Below, piece after piece: positions 6,448 through 14,074 of a stretch of DNA of 14,074 nt. The stretch is taken from assembly GCA_009704515.1 (NCBI GenBank), contig WLDZ01000014.1, forward strand, positions 1 to 14,074. Direction: 5' to 3'. The position numbers and the translations under genes were made by a program. The notes below the pieces were generated by a model, which was not told the origin of the DNA, did no database searches, and saw only the letters and a program-made list of their open reading frames with translations. The first letter of the stretch is position 1. Each line of letters begins with the position of its first letter. The stretch comes from Actinomycetota bacterium (lineage in GTDB: Bacteria > Actinomycetota > Actinomycetes > Nanopelagicales > Nanopelagicaceae).

Positions 6448-8402
6448 TCCTCGTCTTTAGCGCTCTTTAGCCCCTCAGAGATTAACTTCATAACATTCGG
6501 ATCTGCCAAAGTCGTTGCATCTCCAACAACTCGATTTTCTGCAACATCTTTTAGAAGGCGTCGCATAATCTTGCCGCTGCGCGTCTTTGGTAGCTCGTTA
6601 ACCACCATAATCTGACGTGGTTTAGCGATAGCGCCGATTTCTTTTGCAACATGCTCGCGCAACATCTTGATAAGAGCATCTCCTTCAAGGTGCTCAACGC
6701 CACCACGAAGAATTACAAAAGCAACAATTCCTTGACCAGTCATTGGATCAGCTGCTCCCACTACAGCAGCTTCAGCTACGCTTTCATGAGAAACCAGAGC
6801 TGATTCAACTTCGGTAGTAGAGATGCGATGTCCAGAAACATTCATCACATCATCAACGCGGCCCATCAACCAGATAGCTCCATCATCATCTAACTTTGCA
6901 CCATCTCCAGCAAAGTAGATTCCGGGAAATCTTGACCAGTAAGTTTCTTTGAAGCGCTCTTCTTCGCCCCACACCCCACGCAACATTGACGGCCATGGTT
7001 GGTCTAGGACGAGAAGACCACCGTGCCCATTAGCAACTGGAATACCTGCATCATCAACAACCTTTGCGCTGATTCCAGGGATAGCACTCATAGCAGAGCC
7101 AGGTTTTGTAGCAGTGATTCCAGGAAGCGGCGAGATCATGATTGCACCAGTCTCGGTCTGCCACCAGGTATCAACAATCGGACATTTATTTCCGCCAATT
7201 ACATGGCGGTACCAAATCCATGCCTCTGGATTAATTGGTTCACCAACTGATCCCAATAATCGCAGCGATGAGAGATTGAATTTATTGGGATGTTCCTCTC
7301 CCCATTTCATCCATGTTCGAATAAGAGTGGGTGCGGTGTAAAGAATTGTTACTCCGTACTTTTCAACGATTTCAAAGATGCGCCCCTTATGAGGTGTATC
7401 AGGAGTGCCTTCATACATAACCTGAGTCGCACCATTAATAAGTGGGCCATAAACCATATAAGAATGGCCGGTAATCCAACCTACGTCGGCAGTGCACCAA
7501 TAAATATCGCTCTTTGGCTTTAGGTCAAAGACAACTTTATGTGTGTAGGCAACTTGAGTGAGATAGCCACCCGTTGTGTGGAAAATTCCTTTTGGTTTAG
7601 CTGTTGTGCCTGATGTATACAAGATAAAGAGCGGATGTTCGCTGTCGAAGAATTGCGGAGTATGGGTCGATGATTGGCGATCTACTAAATCGTGCCACCA
7701 GATGTCACGGTCTTCGACCCACTCTGTTGCTTGCCCTGTACGTTTTACAACGAGAACGCGTTCGACATTTGTCGTTCCTTTGAGGGCTTCATCGACAGCA
7801 GGCTTTAAAGCAAATGCTGCACCTTTTCGAAATCCGCCATCTGAAGTAATTACCAACTTAGCATCAGCATCTTGGATTCGTGAGAGCAAAGCATCTGCTG
7901 AGAAACCACCGAAGACAACAGAGTGAATCGCACCAATTCGCGCACATGCCAACATTGCTACGGCTGCTTCAGGAATCAGTGGCATGTAAATTGCAACGCG
8001 ATCTCCTGCTGTAATTCCTAATTCTGTAAGTGCATTTGCTGCTTTGCTAACATCGGTGAGCAACTGTGCATATGAAATCGTACGAGTATCGCCAGGTTCT
8101 CCTTCAAAGTGAAAAGCGATTCGTCCACCGTGACCTTCTGCAACGTGGCGATCAAGTGCATTAACTGAGGCATTGATTCGTCCACCGATAAACCATTTGG
8201 CGTGCGGTGCATTCCATTCAAGAGCGGTATCCCATTTGCGATCCCATGTGAGCGCTTCTGCTTGTTGCTCCCAGAAAGCGACTCCCTCGGCCTTTGCTTT
8301 CTCGTAGATACCAGGTTGTGCGTTGGCTGCGGCAGAAAATTCAGGTGTTGGGGTAAATGAACGGTTCTCGGTGGAGAGATTTTCTAGGGATTCGGTGCTC
8401 AT
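6444..8402 (-). CDS. acsA: Acetyl-CoA synthetase (acetate-CoA ligase, AMP-forming)
   Basis: This cytoplasmic enzyme activates acetate to acetyl-AMP and then acetyl-CoA. The 652-residue length is typical. Family landmarks are GGRINASVNALDRH (73-86), the P-loop TSGTTAKPKG (263-272), VGWITGHSY (307-315), SVGEPINPEAW (385-395), DTWWQTETG (411-419), GRVDDVMNVSGHR (514-526), and PKTRSGKIMRR (605-615) with the acylatable Lys611. The P-loop has Ala268 where glycine is usual. There is no ribosome binding site before the ATG, but TACTCT sits six bases upstream, fitting a leaderless mRNA. It converges on the aldolase gene with a 4-bp stop-codon overlap. It could reuse the acetate released by NagA, though acetate scavenging is its general role. 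Acs also lies near the nth-MarP block in mycobacteria. Confidence 0.96.
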   Translation of the reverse strand: MSTESLENLSTENRSFTPTPEFSAAANAQPGIYEKAKAEGVAFWEQQAEALTWDRKWDTALEWNAPHAKWFIGGRINASVNALDRHVAEGHGGRIAFHFEGEPGDTRTISYAQLLTDVSKAANALTELGITAGDRVAIYMPLIPEAAVAMLACARIGAIHSVVFGGFSADALLSRIQDADAKLVITSDGGFRKGAAFALKPAVDEALKGTTNVERVLVVKRTGQATEWVEDRDIWWHDLVDRQSSTHTPQFFDSEHPLFILYTSGTTAKPKGIFHTTGGYLTQVAYTHKVVFDLKPKSDIYWCTADVGWITGHSYMVYGPLINGATQVMYEGTPDTPHKGRIFEIVEKYGVTILYTAPTLIRTWMKWGEEHPNKFNLSSLRLLGSVGEPINPEAWIWYRHVIGGNKCPIVDTWWQTETGAIMISPLPGITATKPGSAMSAIPGISAKVVDDAGIPVANGHGGLLVLDQPWPSMLRGVWGEEERFKETYWSRFPGIYFAGDGAKLDDDGAIWLMGRVDDVMNVSGHRISTTEVESALVSHESVAEAAVVGAADPMTGQGIVAFVILRGGVEHLEGDALIKMLREHVAKEIGAIAKPRQIMVVNELPKTRSGKIMRRLLKDVAENRVVGDATTLADPNVMKLISEGLKSAKDED

Positions 8403-8408
8403 TTAGTC

Positions 8409-8414
8409 AGAGTA
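8409..8414 (-). promoter_or_regulatory. Putative -10 box TACTCT for leaderless acsA transcript
   Basis: On the minus strand TACTCT ends exactly six bases before the acsA ATG, so transcription should begin on its A. The best -35 candidate at 17 bp spacing is TTTCTC, which is weak. No Shine-Dalgarno precedes acsA. Confidence 0.5.
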
Positions 8415-8455
8415 CAAGCCCACCCACATTTGAGAAAGAGCCTGAAATATCCACA

Positions 8456-8485
8456 GCGAGCGCTTACCTGGGGCGCTAGCGCTTG
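8456..8485. repeat. AGCGCTT repeats and GCGCTAGCGC palindrome upstream of acsA
   Basis: GCGAGCGCTTA (8456-8466) and GCTAGCGCTTG (8475-8485) are near-identical copies 19 bp apart. The second overlaps a perfect 10-bp palindrome GCGCTAGCGC (8473-8482). A third AGCGCTT lies at 8558-8564. AGCGCT-centred palindromes are common in LacI-family operators, so regulator binding about 55-85 bp upstream of acsA is possible but unproven. Confidence 0.35.
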
Positions 8486-8508
8486 AGCCCTCGCCGATGA
8501 TCGCCCCA
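8469..8508. repeat. TGGGGCG/CGCCCCA inverted repeat reaching a short-ORF start codon
   Basis: Perfect 7-bp GC-rich arms (8469-8475 and 8502-8508) enclose 26 bases. If transcribed on the plus strand, the last paired base is the A of the ATG of the 36-codon frame, so the stem could hide the start region. On the minus strand it would lie upstream of the predicted acsA start and so would not be in that mRNA. Confidence 0.35.
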
Positions 8509-8618
8509 TGACACTCATTACCTTCCTCTCATACCTCCTGAAATTCCTCAGCAACCCAGCGCTTCTCGGCGCTCTCATCTCTATGATTCAAAAAATTCTG
8601 CGTCTTGGGGGGCTGTAG
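8508..8618 (+). CDS. Possible small hydrophobic peptide (36 residues), Fst/Ldr-like pattern
   Basis: This is an unrecognised short frame and may not be translated. It encodes a hydrophobic, weakly basic helix with Pro17, Gly21, Met26, Ile27, Lys29, Leu31 and Arg32. The segment NPALLGALISMIQKIL (16-31) has the same spacing of Pro, Gly, Met-Ile, basic residue and Leu as the type I toxin Fst as I remember it, and Pro17/Gly21 match the Ldr peptides. There is no Shine-Dalgarno and no in-frame alternative start before an upstream stop. GATGAT lies at the leaderless -10 position but fits TANNNT poorly. The start is within a GC-rich inverted repeat. No antisense RNA promoter was recognised. It could be a membrane-active peptide, a toxin relic, or chance in a leucine-rich frame. 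Confidence 0.3.
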   Translation: MTLITFLSYLLKFLSNPALLGALISMIQKILRLGGL

Positions 8619-8701
8619 TGGGGTGGCGATTTTCCCTTACGTGGGGGTAGGTGGTTGGATTAGCCGTAAGCCTCGAGCAGACCCAATGGTGCGTCAAGTG
8701 A

Positions 8702-8713
8702 GGGTTTACACCC
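8702..8713 (+). promoter_or_regulatory. Small hairpin GGGT-TTAC-ACCC before the fbaA ribosome binding site
   Basis: A 4-bp stem with a 4-base loop ends 15 bp upstream of the GGAG site of fbaA. In the leader mRNA it could stabilise the 5' end; as DNA it could be a short operator. It is short enough to be chance. Confidence 0.25.
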
Positions 8714-8737
8714 ACTGATCTATCTATTGGAGCCACA

Positions 8738-9772
8738 ATGCCAATTGCTACCCCTGAAGTTTATGCAGCGATGTTAGACCGTGCGAAAGCCGGCAAGTTC
8801 GCCTATCCAGCAATCAACGTTTCATCATCACAGACAGTTATCGGGGCTATCCGCGGATTCGCTGAAGCCGGCTCTGATGGAATCATTCAATTTTCTTGGG
8901 GTGGAGCTGAGTACGCATCAGGATCTACCGTTAAGAACCAGGTCGATGGCGCAGTAGCGCTCGCCGAGTTCGCTCATGTTGTTGCAAAGAATTACAACGT
9001 CAATATCGGAATCCATACCGATCACTGTCCAAAAGAGAAGCTCGATACTTTCATGCGCCCTCTCCTTGAGATTGGCGCCCAGCGCGTTAAAGATGGTTTA
9101 CAACCACTCTTCTCATCACATATGTGGGATGGCTCAGCTGTTGATATGAAAGAGAACATGATTATTGCCAAGGAACTTTTGGCTAAATCAGTTGCAGCTC
9201 GCACAATTCTTGAAATCGAAATCGGTGTAGTTGGCGGCGAAGAAGATGGCGTTGAAGCAAAACACGATGCCAAGCTTTACTCGACTCCAGAAGATGCACT
9301 TATGACAATCGAAACTTTGGGCGATGGATCGCAAGGTCGCTATATGGTCGCTGCAACTTTCGGTAACGTTCACGGCGTTTACAAGCCAGGTAACGTTGTT
9401 CTTCAGCCAAAGATCCTCGACACTCTGCAAGATGCCGTAGCTGCAAAGCTTGGTCTGGCAGATGGCAGTAAGCCAATGGACTTGGTATTCCACGGTGGCT
9501 CTGGCTCACTTCTGACAGAGATTCGCGATTCACTTGATTACGGCGTAATTAAGATGAATATCGATACTGATACCCAATATGCCTTCACTCGCCCAATCGT
9601 TGATCATGTGATGAAGAATTACGATGGCGTTATCAAGGTTGATGGCGAAATCGGCAACAAAAAGGCTTATGACCCACGCGCGTGGGGCAAGGCCGCTGAA
9701 GCAGGACTCGCTGCACGTGTAGCGCTCGCCTGTGAAGATTTACGCTCGACCGGTACATCACTACTTAAGTAA
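8738..9772 (+). CDS. fbaA: Fructose-bisphosphate aldolase, class II (FbaA type)
   Basis: This zinc-dependent glycolytic/gluconeogenic aldolase interconverts fructose-1,6-bisphosphate with dihydroxyacetone phosphate and glyceraldehyde-3-phosphate. The 344-residue protein has the FbaA-type HTDHC (93-97) with Asp95 as the catalytic acid and His96 as a zinc ligand. GVVGGEEDGVE (163-173) is characteristic of the longer type A enzymes. FGNVHGVYKPGNV carries His212, FHGGSGS carries His252, and KMNIDTDTQ (272-280) lies in the phosphate-binding region. GGAG five bases before the ATG supports the start. It is separated from purA by 34 bp with no terminator, so it probably heads or feeds the purine gene run. 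It is clearly different from the 278-residue aldolase of the amino-sugar module. Confidence 0.96.
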   Translation: MPIATPEVYAAMLDRAKAGKFAYPAINVSSSQTVIGAIRGFAEAGSDGIIQFSWGGAEYASGSTVKNQVDGAVALAEFAHVVAKNYNVNIGIHTDHCPKEKLDTFMRPLLEIGAQRVKDGLQPLFSSHMWDGSAVDMKENMIIAKELLAKSVAARTILEIEIGVVGGEEDGVEAKHDAKLYSTPEDALMTIETLGDGSQGRYMVAATFGNVHGVYKPGNVVLQPKILDTLQDAVAAKLGLADGSKPMDLVFHGGSGSLLTEIRDSLDYGVIKMNIDTDTQYAFTRPIVDHVMKNYDGVIKVDGEIGNKKAYDPRAWGKAAEAGLAARVALACEDLRSTGTSLLK

Positions 9773-9779
9773 TTACTAA

Positions 9780-11090
<1,311 letters not shown>

Positions 11091-11093
11091 GCC

Positions 11094-12341
11094 ATGAAAA
11101 TCCTCCTAGTCGGAAGCGGTGGTCGCGAACACGCACTCGCACTAGGACTCAAGGCAGATTCAGCTTGTACCGAACTCCATGTCGCACCCGGCAACCCAGG
11201 TATTGCAGATATAGCAACCATTCATCCGCTTGATGTGACTAATAACGATGCAATTGCAGAATTAGTTAAAAAGCTCAAGGTTGAATTTGTTGTAATCGGG
11301 CCAGAAGTACCTTTAGTAAACGGTGCTGCCGATGTTGTCCGCGCTTTAGGAATTCCAGTCTTCGGTCCATCAAAAGCAGCGGCACAACTCGAAGGATCAA
11401 AAGATTTTGCTAAAGGTGTCATGCGAGATGCAGGTGTCCCAACGGCACATAGTTTCACTTGTGAAAATGAGAAAGAGATTATTGCTGCGCTTTCAAAATT
11501 TGGTGCCCCATATGTTGTCAAAGATGACGGTTTAGCTGCGGGCAAGGGTGTTGTAGTTACAGATGATTATCAAGTTGCGCTAAGCCATGCACTCTCGTGC
11601 AAGCGCGTTGTTATTGAAGAGTATCTAGATGGTCCAGAGATTTCACTTTTCGGAATCTCAGATGGTCGCAACATTCTGGCAATGGAACCAGCTCAAGACT
11701 TTAAGAGAGTTGGCGATAATGATGAAGGTGCAAACACAGGTGGCATGGGTGCATATTCACCACTTCCGTGGGCACCTTCAGACATTGTTGAAGAAACTTA
11801 CGAGAAAGTTCTTGCACCCATGGTTGCTGAGATGGCAGCTCGTGGAACCCCTTTCATAGGCTTGTTATATGCAGGATTGGCGCTGACAAAGAATGGCATT
11901 CGCGTGATTGAATTTAATGCGCGCTTTGGCGATCCAGAGACACAGGTTTTGATTCCTCGCTTAGCAACACCGTTGGCAACACTGCTCTATAAAGCAGCCA
12001 CCGATGATCTAGATGATGTCGTCTTGCACTGGAGAGAGCTCAGCGCCGTAACAGTGGTCTTAGCCTCTGAAGGTTATCCAGAGTCGCCAAAGATTGGTGG
12101 CGAATTAGTCATACCGGCACAGACTGATGCCACTGTCTTTCATGCCGGAACTACGCTCTCAGCCTCTAAACTTCTCTCAAGCGGGGGCCGAGTACTAACA
12201 ATTACTGGAGTTGGCCGAGGCCTCGCTGAGGCAAGAGATATGGCTTATCGAACAATCGCAAAAGTAGTTTTGAATAACTCATTTTTCAGATCAGATATTG
12301 CCCTAAAGGCAGCACTGCAAGAACAAGGTACGAGGGAGTAA
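11094..12341 (+). CDS. purD: Phosphoribosylamine-glycine ligase (GAR synthetase)
   Basis: This ATP-grasp enzyme joins 5-phosphoribosylamine and glycine in the second step of purine synthesis. The 415-residue protein shows the N-terminal GSGGREHAL (7-15), GPEVPL (69-74), the ATP-grasp KDDGLAAGKGV (143-153), QDFKRVGDNDEGANTGGMGA (201-220) and the metal-binding EFNARFGDPETQ (273-284). Length matches stand-alone PurD. The ATG follows the purA stop by three bases without a good ribosome binding site, so it is likely translated by coupling. Confidence 0.97.
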   Translation: MKILLVGSGGREHALALGLKADSACTELHVAPGNPGIADIATIHPLDVTNNDAIAELVKKLKVEFVVIGPEVPLVNGAADVVRALGIPVFGPSKAAAQLEGSKDFAKGVMRDAGVPTAHSFTCENEKEIIAALSKFGAPYVVKDDGLAAGKGVVVTDDYQVALSHALSCKRVVIEEYLDGPEISLFGISDGRNILAMEPAQDFKRVGDNDEGANTGGMGAYSPLPWAPSDIVEETYEKVLAPMVAEMAARGTPFIGLLYAGLALTKNGIRVIEFNARFGDPETQVLIPRLATPLATLLYKAATDDLDDVVLHWRELSAVTVVLASEGYPESPKIGGELVIPAQTDATVFHAGTTLSASKLLSSGGRVLTITGVGRGLAEARDMAYRTIAKVVLNNSFFRSDIALKAALQEQGTRE

Positions 12342-12344
12342 AAG

Positions 12345-13748
12345 ATGAGCGTTCTAGCCGATCGTTACGCATCTGCAGAGATGAAGAAAATCTTTGCACC
12401 TGAAGAAAAAATAATTGCTGAACGCAGATTATGGATTGCGGTCGCTCGTGCACAATCCAAGCTTGGTCATTCAATTGCTGACTCCGTCATTGCAGATTAC
12501 GAAAAAGTAATCACTAAAGTAGATCTCGCTTCAATCGATGCCCGAGAGAAAGTTACTCGCCATGATGTGAAAGCACGCATTGAAGAATTCAATGCTCTTG
12601 CAGGTCACGAGGCAATTCATGCTGGTATGACTAGCCGTGACCTCACTGAAAATATTGAAGCACTACAAATTCGTGATGGCTTAGAGATTGTGCGAGACAA
12701 GGTCGTCGCACTTCTCGCTGCACTTGCTGCAAAAGCAGCCCTATATATTGATCAGCCAATCGCAGGTCGTTCTCATAATGTGCCGGCACAGATCACCACT
12801 CTCGGCAAACGATTTGCCTCTGCCGCAGAAGAACTTCTCTATGCCTTTGAACGCTTAGAGTCGCTGCAAAACCGTTATCCCATGCGTGGAATTAAGGGGC
12901 CAGTTGGCACCGCCCAGGATTCGATAGATCTTCTCGGAGACAACAAGGCACATCAAAAGCTCGAAGCCGAGATTGCAGCAGAGCTTGGCTTTTCTAGAGT
13001 ATTGGCTTCAACTGGTCAGGTTTACCCACGTTCACTTGATTATGAAGTTCTGACAACACTTGTGCAGATTGCCGCATCACCATCATCACTAGCGACCTCA
13101 ATTCGCTTGATGGCAGGCGCCGAACTCGTCACTGAAGGATTTAAAGCAGGTCAAGTTGGTTCCTCGGCAATGCCACATAAAATGAATACTCGCTCATGCG
13201 AAAGAGTCAACGGACTAACCGTAGTACTTCGCGGCTATGCGTCTATGGTTTCAGAGCTTGCCGGTAATCAATGGAACGAAGGAGATGTTTCTTGCAGCGT
13301 TGTAAGGCGCGTGGCAATTGCTGATGCGTTTTATGCCATCGATGGCCTTCTCGAAACCATGCTTACCATCCTTAATGAGTTTGGCGCATTTCCCGCTGTT
13401 ATTGCGGCAGAGCTAGAACGTTATCTACCTTTCTTGGCTACTACAAAAATCTTAATGGCAGCAGTAAAGGCAGGGGTAGGTCGCGAAATTGCTCATGAAG
13501 CAATTAAGGAACATGCAGTTTCGGCAGCGCTAGGAATGCGTGAAGGGCGCGCAAATAATGTGCTGGAAACTCTCGCAGCAGATTCTCGAATTCCCTTCGA
13601 TCTTGCGCAACTTAAGGCGCTCATTGGTAATCCAATCGATTTCACTGGTGATGCGCATTCACAAGTATCGCAAGTTTGCGATCGCATTGAAGTAATTACT
13701 CGCAAATTTCCAGCAGCTGCAGCGCTGAAGCCGGGCGCTATTCGATGA
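12345..13748 (+). CDS. purB: Adenylosuccinate lyase
   Basis: The enzyme cleaves fumarate from SAICAR and from adenylosuccinate, so it works in both the IMP pathway and the AMP branch with PurA. The 467-residue protein belongs to the fumarase/aspartase superfamily. It has the signature SSAMPHKMN (273-281), with the catalytic serine on this flexible loop, and [18 protein letters not shown] (141-158), where His144 is a candidate catalytic histidine. The substrate loop [12 protein letters not shown] (94-105) has the TSRDLTEN form familiar from mycobacterial PurB rather than TSSDV. A GAGGGAG ribosome binding site lies 7 bp before the ATG, three bases after purD ends. Its TGA overlaps the purC ATG. 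Confidence 0.96.
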   Translation: MSVLADRYASAEMKKIFAPEEKIIAERRLWIAVARAQSKLGHSIADSVIADYEKVITKVDLASIDAREKVTRHDVKARIEEFNALAGHEAIHAGMTSRDLTENIEALQIRDGLEIVRDKVVALLAALAAKAALYIDQPIAGRSHNVPAQITTLGKRFASAAEELLYAFERLESLQNRYPMRGIKGPVGTAQDSIDLLGDNKAHQKLEAEIAAELGFSRVLASTGQVYPRSLDYEVLTTLVQIAASPSSLATSIRLMAGAELVTEGFKAGQVGSSAMPHKMNTRSCERVNGLTVVLRGYASMVSELAGNQWNEGDVSCSVVRRVAIADAFYAIDGLLETMLTILNEFGAFPAVIAAELERYLPFLATTKILMAAVKAGVGREIAHEAIKEHAVSAALGMREGRANNVLETLAADSRIPFDLAQLKALIGNPIDFTGDAHSQVSQVCDRIEVITRKFPAAAALKPGAIR

Positions 13749-14074
13749 GTGGATTTGGGGCAACGGGCGCACCTGTTGCGCCAGTTATTGATGGATGGAC
13801 ACATATTCGCACAGGAAAAGTTCGCGATCTTTACAGCAATGGTGATGGAGAGATTCTCCTCGTCGCATCAGATCGCATCTCTGCCTTTGATTGGGTCTTA
13901 CCCACCGAAATCCCAAATAAAGGCGCAATTTTGACGCAACTATCACTCTTCTGGTTTGAACTTCTTGGTGACATCGTTCCAAATCACATCGTCAGTGATG
14001 ATGTTCCAGATTCTGTTCTTGATCGCGCCGTGATTGTTCAACCACTTGAGATGTATCAAATTGAATGTGTAGCT
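13745..14074 (+). CDS. purC: SAICAR synthetase (phosphoribosylaminoimidazole-succinocarboxamide synthase), 5' part
   Basis: The enzyme joins CAIR and aspartate, making the substrate that PurB splits. Only the first 110 codons are in the window and the frame is open to the edge. The translation contains GKVRDLY (24-30), [17 protein letters not shown] and [19 protein letters not shown], then VPNHIVS, all typical of the N-terminal half of PurC. The ATG overlaps the purB stop as ATGA, so translation is coupled. Confidence 0.95.
   Translation, partial: MSGFGATGAPVAPVIDGWTHIRTGKVRDLYSNGDGEILLVASDRISAFDWVLPTEIPNKGAILTQLSLFWFELLGDIVPNHIVSDDVPDSVLDRAVIVQPLEMYQIECVA

Larger units (their letters stand above)
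8403..8737. other. Intergenic region between acsA and fbaA
   Basis: This is the longest stretch without a recognised gene. From left to right it holds the acsA -10 box, two AGCGCTT motifs and a 10-bp palindrome, a short open frame (8508-8618) listed separately, a run of G-tracts (six, four and five Gs between 8607 and 8647), a 6-bp inverted repeat CTTACG/CGTAAG (8636-8641 and 8665-8670), and a GGGT/ACCC hairpin (8702-8713). The fbaA ribosome binding site follows. No TANNNT box was found in 8619-8737, so the fbaA promoter is not identified; TTTACA at 8705-8710 resembles a -35 element but lacks a partner. No known riboswitch, tRNA or SRP RNA signature was recognised. Confidence 0.6.

Noticed and set aside
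6949..7926. Plus-strand open frames of 75-130 codons opposite acsA
   Set aside because: They are antisense shadows of a well-conserved gene and show no recognisable protein features.
8607..8658. G-quadruplex from the run of G-tracts
   Set aside because: Loops between the tracts of three or more Gs are long (up to about 19 bases), so a stable quadruplex is doubtful; noted only within the intergenic description.
8619..8737. Riboswitch or structured RNA upstream of fbaA and the purine genes
   Set aside because: Only short inverted repeats are visible, with no ZTP, guanine or other riboswitch core that I can recognise.
13749..13934. 61-codon plus-strand frame after purB
   Set aside because: It is out of frame with purC, whose conserved motifs run through the same DNA.

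Overview
The window is a gene-dense bacterial chromosome segment carrying thirteen recognisable protein-coding genes, the last cut by the window end. It looks actinobacterial with an unusually low GC content (below half by eye), most like the streamlined planktonic Actinobacteria (acI/Nanopelagicales type). Support for this is the nth / thioredoxin-like lipoprotein / CvpA order followed at a distance by acs, which recalls the nth-MarP-acs neighbourhood of mycobacteria, together with a mycobacterial-style PurB, stop-start overlaps, and several start codons that appear to be leaderless. The taxonomic placement is an inference.

Layout. (1) 56-1739, plus strand: nth, a TlpA/ResA-like lipoprotein and a CvpA-type membrane protein, joined by ATGA overlaps. 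(2) 1720-6447: an amino-sugar catabolic module of two divergent units. The minus-strand unit is a SIS-domain aminosugar-phosphate isomerase/deaminase, then a ROK sugar kinase, then nagA. The plus-strand unit is a DeoR-family repressor followed by a GatY/KbaY-like class II aldolase. The 193 bp between them hold a near-consensus leaderless promoter, a perfect inverted repeat and two 10-bp-phased direct repeats. (3) 6444-8402, minus strand: acsA. (4) 8403-8737: the only sizeable gap, with a candidate 36-residue hydrophobic peptide, inverted repeats and G-runs. (5) 8738-14074, plus strand: fbaA, purA, purD, purB and the start of purC, tightly packed.

How the genes work together. In the module, the kinase would make N-acetyl-hexosamine-6-phosphate, NagA would deacetylate it, and the SIS protein would deaminate/isomerise it to a ketose-6-phosphate. 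After phosphorylation by a kinase not in the window, the aldolase would split the bisphosphate to trioses. A second, standard fructose-bisphosphate aldolase lies 2.3 kb away, so the first may serve tagatose-1,6-bisphosphate (a GalNAc route); a GlcNAc route is equally open. No transporter is present. AcsA feeds acetate into acetyl-CoA and could recycle the acetate NagA releases. The right-hand block supplies de novo purine synthesis.

The most notable patterns are: a TANNNT box ending exactly six bases before the start codon of four genes, implying leaderless mRNAs; a CvpA-only protein where a MarP-like protease would be expected; arginine in place of the GlmS Schiff-base lysine in the SIS protein; and a small peptide whose residue pattern recalls Fst/Ldr type I toxins. 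No tRNA, rRNA, CRISPR array, insertion sequence or phage gene was seen.
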